Source: an uncultured Oscillospiraceae bacterium (GTDB lineage: Bacteria > Bacillota_A > Clostridia > Oscillospirales > Oscillospiraceae). From it: a stretch of 10,361 nt of DNA. Location: contig CAAEDK010000160.1 in NCBI GenBank assembly GCA_900754605.1, positions 1 to 10,361 on the forward strand, written 5' to 3'. Position numbers and translations under genes: made by a program. Below the pieces are notes generated by a model. The model saw only the letters and a program-made list of their open reading frames with translations. It ran no database searches and was not told where the DNA came from. This document shows, in pieces, positions 6,182 through 10,361 of the stretch. How positions within the stretch are numbered: position 1 is the first letter of the stretch; every line of letters begins with the position of its first letter.

Positions 6182-6234
6182 GCCCCAACAAGACAGCGCC
6201 GCCAGAAATCCGGAAGCGGCCGCCTTGTTGGGGC
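6182..6234 (-). terminator. Long hairpin, probable terminator of the MATE-GNAT-TVP38 operon
   Basis: GCCCCAACAAG (6182-6192) and CTTGTTGGGGC (6224-6234) pair perfectly over 11 bases. Inside, GC and GCCGC pair with GCGGC and GC with small bulges, closing on a 13-base loop, about 18 base pairs in all. It lies 54 bases past the TVP38 stop codon and upstream of the next promoter. Only CTTTG follows on the minus strand, so the U tract is weak. A repeat-type (REP-like) element is the alternative. Confidence 0.55.
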
Positions 6235-6287
6235 TGTCCACAGTCGCTATTCTCATTGAGCCAAAGGGACCGGACCCTCTGCCACAA

Positions 6288-7070
6288 TCAGCAGGCCGCA
6301 TCATTGCCTTTCCGCCGGGATAGGCGCTTCAGGATGGCCGCTTCGATCTGATCCCCATATTTCATCCCCAGAAGAAACAGGACTAACCCCGCTACACCGA
6401 TCAAAACCATCGCCCACGGAGAGACATGAAAGGCGGCGCCGCCCAGAGCGCTGGCAAAGAGCAGTCCCCAGGGGCGGGCAAGCAGGACGATCACCGCAAA
6501 GCGGCGGAATGAGAGCGAGGACAGGCCGGCCAGGATGCACAGAAGATCGTCTGGGAAAAAGGGGAAAAGGAACGCCAGAGTGAGGAACACCGGAGCCTTG
6601 GTCTGGAGAATCTGCTGATATTTTTCAGACAGCCTCCGGCTGACAAAACGCCCGGCAAAGTCCCGGCCCAGCACCCGGGCCAGCCAGAACAGCAGCAGGG
6701 AACCGGCGACTACTGCGGCGAAGGTGAGGAAAAAGGAAGGCCATGTTCCAAAGAGAACACCGCCCGCGGCAGCGGTAATATTGCTGGGGATCGGAGCCAG
6801 CACGACAGAGAGAAATTGGAGCAGGAAAAAACACAGGTGGGAGTATGGCGCAAAGTCGTCAATGTAGGCCCGCAGGGATTCCTGAGAGGACGCCGCCTGG
6901 AAAAAGCCGGTGGAGTATAGGAACCATCCACCTCCGACAATCAGAAGCCCCGCTGCGGTCAGGAAGAGAATACGCTGTCTGGATTTCGTAAAAGACACCT
7001 CTTTATCGTTGAGCCGTGAAAGGCATTTTATCACACGTGAAGGGGAAAACGACAGAAACTGTCTTAACAT
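6288..7070 (-). CDS. TVP38/TMEM64 family membrane protein (VTT/DedA-like domain)
   Basis: A 260-residue membrane protein with the VTT (SNARE-associated) domain. Diagnostic blocks are APIPSNITAAAGGVLFG (92-108), with the usual proline and glycine pattern, then GSLLLFWLARVLGRDF (123-138) and FPFFPDDLLCILAGLSSLSF (169-188), where the F-P-x-x-P-x-D signature is intact. Membrane segments lie at about 34-52, 76-97, 100-132, 160-185, 190-212 and 219-237. DedA/TVP38 relatives move lipids or lipid carriers and affect membrane homeostasis and drug sensitivity; the role here is unknown. The ATG at 7070 overlaps the stop region of the upstream GNAT gene (shared ATGTTAA), suggesting translational coupling; no Shine-Dalgarno is seen. 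The N-terminus before the first helix is unusually long (about 30 polar residues), so a GTG at codon 25 is an alternative start. Last gene of the MerR-linked operon. Confidence 0.87.
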   Translation of the reverse strand: MLRQFLSFSPSRVIKCLSRLNDKEVSFTKSRQRILFLTAAGLLIVGGGWFLYSTGFFQAASSQESLRAYIDDFAPYSHLCFFLLQFLSVVLAPIPSNITAAAGGVLFGTWPSFFLTFAAVVAGSLLLFWLARVLGRDFAGRFVSRRLSEKYQQILQTKAPVFLTLAFLFPFFPDDLLCILAGLSSLSFRRFAVIVLLARPWGLLFASALGGAAFHVSPWAMVLIGVAGLVLFLLGMKYGDQIEAAILKRLSRRKGNDAAC

Positions 7071-8095
7071 TCTGTGAAGGAATCGTAAATAAACATGGTC
7101 AGGGTCCCGGATTTTCCCTTTGCCGCAAAGGTGTGGACGCGCTCCCCGCGGCGCTCCATGCCCCGGCGCTCATAAAACGGGTAATTGCAGGTGGTGTCTG
7201 TGAACAGGAAGAAATTGCTGATCCGCCGGTTCCTCATGTAATCCCGCGCGGCATCAAACAGCTTCTTCCCCAGGCCGATGCCCCGGTATCTGGAATTGAC
7301 CGCAAAGAAGGCAATCTCTCCCTGGTACTCGGTCTGGGTGTCCTGGAGGAGCTGCCGGTCGATTTCTTCCACGCCAGAAAAGAACCTGGTGACCATACGC
7401 CCCTCTTTGGACAGGAACAGCGACGCCACGGAGAGGAGCATCCGCAGTCTGAGGCGGAACGGGCATCTCTTCTCCCTGCGGTCTTTGACCATGATAATCC
7501 CCACCGGGACTTCATCCACCAGCGCGACCTGGGTAAAGGTCTGATTGGTGAGGCAGCTGTCCAGATAGGCCCGCGCCAGCTTCTGCGCCGTCTTGGGGGA
7601 GGCAAACTTGTCATACTGCCACGTCTCCCGGATGATCCCGATCAAAGCCGGGCGGTCTGATGTCTGGTATTCTCTCAATACGATCTGTCCATCCATTTTG
7701 TTTTCTCCATTTCTTCTTTCCAAAATCGTCTGCGGGATCTCCTGATACCGCTTCAGCACATAGTCCCGCTTTTTTGTGAACCACCGGTACTCTGTAATCA
7801 AGGCTCCGACCACAAACAGCGCACCTGCGATCAAAAGACTGTGCTGGAAGCCCGCCCATTTCAGGACACAATAGCTGATGCCGGACGAGAGCAGCGCGGC
7901 GGCCAGATAAATACCAATCGCATACTGCTCCACCTTTTGCGGCGGCAGCGCAAGAAAGAAATCGTCCCATTTTTCGCTATTACCCCTGAACTGCTTCCCT
8001 TTCAGCCAAAAGAGCAGAAAAACCAGGCCCAGGCCGCTCCACAGGCACAGAAGCCATTTTCCCGCGATTACGGCCAGCAGAATCACCAACTTCAA
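7064..8095 (-). CDS. Membrane-anchored GNAT acetyltransferase (three-helix N-terminus fused to GNAT domain)
   Basis: About 343 residues from the TTG at 8095. Residues 1-105 hold three hydrophobic segments (about 2-32, 59-81, 85-102) with a cytoplasmic-looking loop FRGNSEKWDDFF between the first two. From about 134 a complete GNAT domain follows: opening VLREYQTSDRPALIGIIRE, core EIAFFAVNSRYRGIGLGKKL with the acetyl-CoA loop Arg271-x-x-Gly274-x-Gly276, and NFFLFTDTTCNYPFYERRGM, the tyrosine-containing end typical of the superfamily. Substrate unknown. Start: an in-frame TTG at 8116 overlaps the MATE stop as TTGA but has no binding site; GGGGGGAG at 8100-8107 lies four bases before the TTG at 8095, which I chose. 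An internal ATG (7694-7696) exactly before the GNAT domain has GGAG eight bases upstream, so a free 210-residue enzyme may also be made. Middle gene of the operon. Confidence 0.82.
   Translation of the reverse strand: MKLVILLAVIAGKWLLCLWSGLGLVFLLFWLKGKQFRGNSEKWDDFFLALPPQKVEQYAIGIYLAAALLSSGISYCVLKWAGFQHSLLIAGALFVVGALITEYRWFTKKRDYVLKRYQEIPQTILERRNGENKMDGQIVLREYQTSDRPALIGIIRETWQYDKFASPKTAQKLARAYLDSCLTNQTFTQVALVDEVPVGIIMVKDRREKRCPFRLRLRMLLSVASLFLSKEGRMVTRFFSGVEEIDRQLLQDTQTEYQGEIAFFAVNSRYRGIGLGKKLFDAARDYMRNRRISNFFLFTDTTCNYPFYERRGMERRGERVHTFAAKGKSGTLTMFIYDSFTEC
7705..7708 (-). promoter_or_regulatory. Internal ribosome binding site before the GNAT domain
   Basis: Minus strand GGAG, eight bases (AAAACAAA) before the in-frame ATG at 7694-7696. 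The position matches the boundary between the membrane part and the GNAT domain, so an internal start giving a soluble enzyme of 210 residues is plausible. Confidence 0.4.
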
Positions 8096-8112
8096 AATAC
8101 TCCCCCCTGGAA

Positions 8113-9444
8113 TCAATAGCAGTAGCGCCGCCGGTATTTCAGGAGCATGACGGCGGACAGGACGACTGCCGCCAGCTCCGCGGCCGGTGTCGCCAGCCAG
8201 ATCCCGGTGACACCCAGAATGACCGGGAGGACCAGCATGGCGATCAGTGTAAAGACAAAGGTGCGGGAAAACGCCAGCACTGCCGAAATGAGCCCATTGG
8301 AAAGCGCGGTGAACATCCCGCTTGCAAAAATGTTGAAGCCCACAAAGAGCAGGGCCAGGGAACAGATCCGGTTTCCTGCCACAGCCAGGTCATAGACAGG
8401 TGTTCCGGGCCGGGCGAAGATGGACACCAGCGGCTCTGTGACAGCCAGAGAGACGAGCACGGTGGCCGCCGCAATCGCGCCGATGATTTTCAGGCTGGTG
8501 CGGACCAGCTTCCTGAGCTTCTCATGGTTCTGTTCCCCGTAATAAAAGCTGAGCATGGGGGCCACCCCGTAGGCATAACCGGCATACAGGGACCCGGCAA
8601 AGGCCAGCACATAGGAGATGATGGTGATTGCGGCAACGCCGTCCTCCCCTACATATTTGAGCATCGTCCAGTTGAACATCAGCGTGATGATGCCGTTGAC
8701 CAGCGCGGTGGCCATTTCAGAGCAGCCGTTTGTGACGGCTCTCCCGAGCGTTTGGGGCCGGCAGACCGGCCTGACAAAATGGAGCAGACTGTTCCGGTTG
8801 GAGAACACCAGCAGGCCCACGATGGCTGTGATGGAGTACCCCAGGCCGGTGGCAACCGCCGCCCCGCCGATCCCCCAGCGGAAAACGGCGATAAACAGGT
8901 AGTCCAGCACGATATTGGTCAAGCCGCCGGCGATGGAGCAGAACAGGGAAAGGGACGCCTTGCCTGCTGCGATCATATAGAGGGTGAAGTTATTCATCAG
9001 AAGAATAGGGACGGTGAACAGCAGGTAACGGCTCAGATATTCCCAGCAATAGGCGGAGACCTCCGGGGACAGGGACATGGAGCCGAAGATCTTCCCCATG
9101 AACAGATAGCCCAGCCCGCACATCACAAGGCCGGTCAGGACATTGACCAGGATCAGAAACGTAAAGTCCTGCTTTGCTTCATCGGGCTTTCCCTCTCCCA
9201 TCTTTCTCATGATAGCCGCGCTGCCGCCGGTTGCGAGCATGGTGGAGATGGCCGTCACCAGCGCGATGACGGGATAGACCAGATTGAGGGCAGACAGGGC
9301 GCTGGTCCCGATCAGGTTTGAGACGAACAGCCCGTCCACCATCGTATAGAAGGACATGAATACGCTCATGGCGATGGTGGGGACTGCAAATCTAAGAATG
9401 TTTGTCAGGGTGACGGGTCTGCTGTATGCAATTTCATTCTGCAC
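8113..9444 (-). CDS. MATE family multidrug efflux transporter (MepA-like)
   Basis: 443 residues, twelve predicted membrane helices, normal MATE length. Family marks: YTMVDGLFVSNLIGTSALSA (33-52) in helix 1, of the MepA type, the central block GGLTNIVLDYLFIAVFRWGI (173-192) with Asn177 and Asp181, followed by GGAAVATGLG, and a second half beginning near 235. MepA-type MATE pumps export cationic biocides, dyes and some antibiotics; the actual substrate is not known. The start is a GTG at 9442-9444: AGGAGG at 9452-9457 lies seven bases upstream, and there is no better ATG. It is the first gene behind a promoter with a 19-base spacer and palindrome, divergent from the MerR regulator, and its stop codon is followed at once by the membrane-GNAT gene, so it is very likely the main target of that regulator. 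Confidence 0.93.
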   Translation of the reverse strand: MQNEIAYSRPVTLTNILRFAVPTIAMSVFMSFYTMVDGLFVSNLIGTSALSALNLVYPVIALVTAISTMLATGGSAAIMRKMGEGKPDEAKQDFTFLILVNVLTGLVMCGLGYLFMGKIFGSMSLSPEVSAYCWEYLSRYLLFTVPILLMNNFTLYMIAAGKASLSLFCSIAGGLTNIVLDYLFIAVFRWGIGGAAVATGLGYSITAIVGLLVFSNRNSLLHFVRPVCRPQTLGRAVTNGCSEMATALVNGIITLMFNWTMLKYVGEDGVAAITIISYVLAFAGSLYAGYAYGVAPMLSFYYGEQNHEKLRKLVRTSLKIIGAIAAATVLVSLAVTEPLVSIFARPGTPVYDLAVAGNRICSLALLFVGFNIFASGMFTALSNGLISAVLAFSRTFVFTLIAMLVLPVILGVTGIWLATPAAELAAVVLSAVMLLKYRRRYCY

Positions 9445-9451
9445 GGAAATT

Positions 9452-9457
9452 CCTCCT
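9452..9457 (-). promoter_or_regulatory. Ribosome binding site deciding the GTG start of the MATE gene
   Basis: Perfect AGGAGG on the minus strand, seven bases (AATTTCC) before the GTG at 9444. This makes the non-ATG start convincing. Confidence 0.85.
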
Positions 9458-9462
9458 GCTTC

Positions 9463-9491
9463 TTGTGGTAGTTACCGGCATGGAGTATCAT
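9463..9491 (+). promoter_or_regulatory. Candidate promoter of the MerR regulator gene
   Basis: -35 TTGTGG (9463-9468, three of six), 17 bases, -10 TATCAT (9486-9491, five of six), pointing at the regulator. Its -10 lies on the opposite strand of the MATE promoter -10 (9487-9492), and the operator palindrome would cover its start site, which fits autoregulation by the MerR protein. Confidence 0.4.
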
Positions 9492-9517
9492 AATCCCTAC
9501 AGTTACTGTACGGTCAA
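9487..9517 (-). promoter_or_regulatory. MerR-type promoter of the MATE operon (19-base spacer)
   Basis: On the minus strand, -35 TTGACC (9512-9517) and -10 TATGAT (9487-9492) are exactly 19 bases apart. Spacers of 19-20 bases are the hallmark of promoters activated by MerR-family proteins, which underwind the DNA to realign the two boxes. The spacer contains the palindrome at 9498-9510. It drives the MATE, membrane-GNAT and TVP38 genes. Confidence 0.75.
9495..9513. promoter_or_regulatory. MerR operator palindrome
   Basis: TACAGT-T-ACTGTA (9498-9510) is a perfect 13-base palindrome; after one mismatched pair, CC and GG extend it to 19 bases (CCcTACAGTtACTGTAcGG). It is nested in the spacer of the MATE promoter, exactly where MerR dimers bind, and lies 19 bases before the regulator's ATG. 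Confidence 0.75.
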
Positions 9518-9531
9518 GAGGGTTTTTGAAA

Positions 9532-10359
9532 ATGCTGCGGGAAAAACCGAAGCTGTTTACCATCGGCCAGTTTGCCGCTCTGCATGGGATCAACAAAAAG
9601 ACACTCATGTGGTATGATGAGATCGGGCTGTTCAAGCCTGCGTTTATCCACGAAGAAAATGGGTACCGGCTATACAGCTATTACCAGAGTACGGAGCTGG
9701 AGGTGATCCTGCTGCTCCGGGACATGAACGTGCCCATCCGGGATATTCAGGAATTTATGAAAAACAGGTCCGCTGGGAGCATGGCGGACCTGCTTCGGGA
9801 TAAAATCTCAGAACTGGACCGGACGATCCAGGGGCTGAAGGCCGTCCGGTCAAAACTGTGCAGCCGCCGCCAGGAGATGACCGAACTTTTGGACCTGGAC
9901 CTTTCCGAGATCTCCCTCATTGAGCGGGAACCGCAGTATCTGGCGACGGTGCAAACATCACCGGAAAAGTCCCTGGAGGAGGAGATCGAGCTGATTCTTG
10001 AGCAGACCAAGAAATATCAGCTTCCGCGTATGTACCAGACTCCCTACGGCTCCATGCTCCCGGTGGAAAACCTCCTGGCCCGGAGGTTTGAGGACTACTC
10101 CAGGCTGTTTATCGAACTGCCGGACACGCAGAACAGGATGGGACTCCACAGGCGCCCCGGCGGGGTCTATTTGCGGGCATTCTGCATTGGGAATTGGGAC
10201 AGGCTGCCTGCCCGCTATGAAGCGATCCTCCGCTACGCAGAGCAGCACCATTTACAGTTCTCCGGCTATGCCTATGAGATTGGGATCAATGAACTGGTGA
10301 TCGACAGAATCGAGGACTATATTACAAAAATTGAAATCCCGGTTTTGAATTTCAATTGA
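9532..10359 (+). CDS. MerR family transcriptional regulator with GyrI-like effector domain (BmrR/TipA type)
   Basis: 275 residues, close to BmrR in length. The N-terminal winged helix-turn-helix spans about 9-75: FTIGQFAALHGINKKTLMWY recognises DNA, GYRLYSYYQ (44-52) is the wing, and LLLRDMNVPIRDIQEFM the third helix. A dimerising coiled coil covers about 84-120. The rest (about 128-270) is a GyrI-like ligand domain with its usual marks: GGVYLRAFCIGNWDRLPARY (210-229), GYAYEIGINEL (245-255) and the closing EDYITKIEIPV. BmrR-type proteins bind hydrophobic cations in this domain and activate a drug pump gene. The ATG at 9532 is preferred, with AGAGGG nine bases upstream; a TTG at 9526 would add two residues. 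It is divergent from the MATE operon and shares its control region. Target assignment is inferred from the operator. Confidence 0.93.
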   Translation: MLREKPKLFTIGQFAALHGINKKTLMWYDEIGLFKPAFIHEENGYRLYSYYQSTELEVILLLRDMNVPIRDIQEFMKNRSAGSMADLLRDKISELDRTIQGLKAVRSKLCSRRQEMTELLDLDLSEISLIEREPQYLATVQTSPEKSLEEEIELILEQTKKYQLPRMYQTPYGSMLPVENLLARRFEDYSRLFIELPDTQNRMGLHRRPGGVYLRAFCIGNWDRLPARYEAILRYAEQHHLQFSGYAYEIGINELVIDRIEDYITKIEIPVLNFN

Positions 10360-10361
10360 CA

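Noticed and set aside
6063..6287. Minus-strand 74-residue frame between the TVP38 and Eis-like genes
   Set aside because: It reads straight through the long hairpin at 6182-6234 and the promoter at 6105-6133; no binding site or relative seen.
5292..6323. Plus-strand open frame of 343 residues
   Set aside because: Antisense to the Eis-like gene and crosses its promoter; a composition shadow of a well-supported minus-strand gene.
7015..7045. Direct repeat CGTGAAAGG / CGTGAAGGGG, 21 bases apart, near the TVP38 start
   Set aside because: Spacing of two helical turns is suggestive, but both copies lie in the coding N-terminus of TVP38 and the match is short; chance is a sufficient explanation.
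8524..9321. Plus-strand open frame of 265 residues
   Set aside because: Antisense to the MepA-like MATE gene, with Gln/Gly/Asp-rich low-complexity translation and no domain.
1..10361. CRISPR array, insertion sequence or prophage
   Set aside because: No regularly spaced direct repeats, transposase, integrase or phage structural gene was found on either strand.

Overview
The window looks like chromosomal DNA from a moderately GC-rich member of the Bacillota, most likely a gut Clostridia of the Oscillospirales type (Flavonifractor or Intestinimonas relatives). This rests on AGGAGG ribosome binding sites, sigma-A style promoters, use of GTG and TTG starts, several transporter and acetyltransferase families common in Clostridia, and a Lys-Lys-Phe signal peptide at the left edge that resembles those of S-layer-homology proteins of this group. 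The taxonomic placement is inference; no rRNA or marker gene is present.

Layout. Positions 1-60 hold the first 20 codons of a secreted protein on the minus strand, with a long structured leader and a good promoter (286-314). Divergent from it, a strong promoter (378-406) drives a small multidrug export family membrane protein (547-1020, plus). About 770 bases without a recognisable gene follow (1063-1831), rich in inverted repeats. Then comes a FUSC-family membrane protein (1832-2890, plus) ending in a hairpin. From 2993 to 9444 everything is on the minus strand. Read in the direction of transcription, a MATE exporter (9444-8113), a membrane protein fused to a GNAT acetyltransferase (8095-7064) and a TVP38/TMEM64 membrane protein (7070-6288) form one overlapping operon, closed by a hairpin at 6182-6234. 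A second promoter (6105-6133) starts an Eis-like GNAT acetyltransferase (6056-4848) and a second MATE exporter (4791-3421), followed by a stem-loop and a small ORF with an IGGADGP motif. At the right end a MerR-family regulator of the BmrR/TipA type (9532-10359, plus) is divergent from the first MATE operon.

How it fits together. The best supported regulatory circuit is at 9463-9532. The minus-strand promoter of the MATE operon has a 19-base spacer centred on a palindrome, the hallmark of a MerR-activated promoter, and the regulator carries a GyrI-like drug-sensing domain. The simplest reading is that a hydrophobic or cationic compound binds the MerR protein, which then switches on the exporter, the membrane-linked acetyltransferase and the TVP38 protein. 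The second cluster repeats the same pairing, acetyltransferase plus MATE exporter, under what looks like an ordinary promoter. With the small multidrug export protein and the FUSC protein, the window is dominated by membrane export and detoxification functions. No CRISPR array, tRNA, rRNA, insertion sequence or phage gene was seen.
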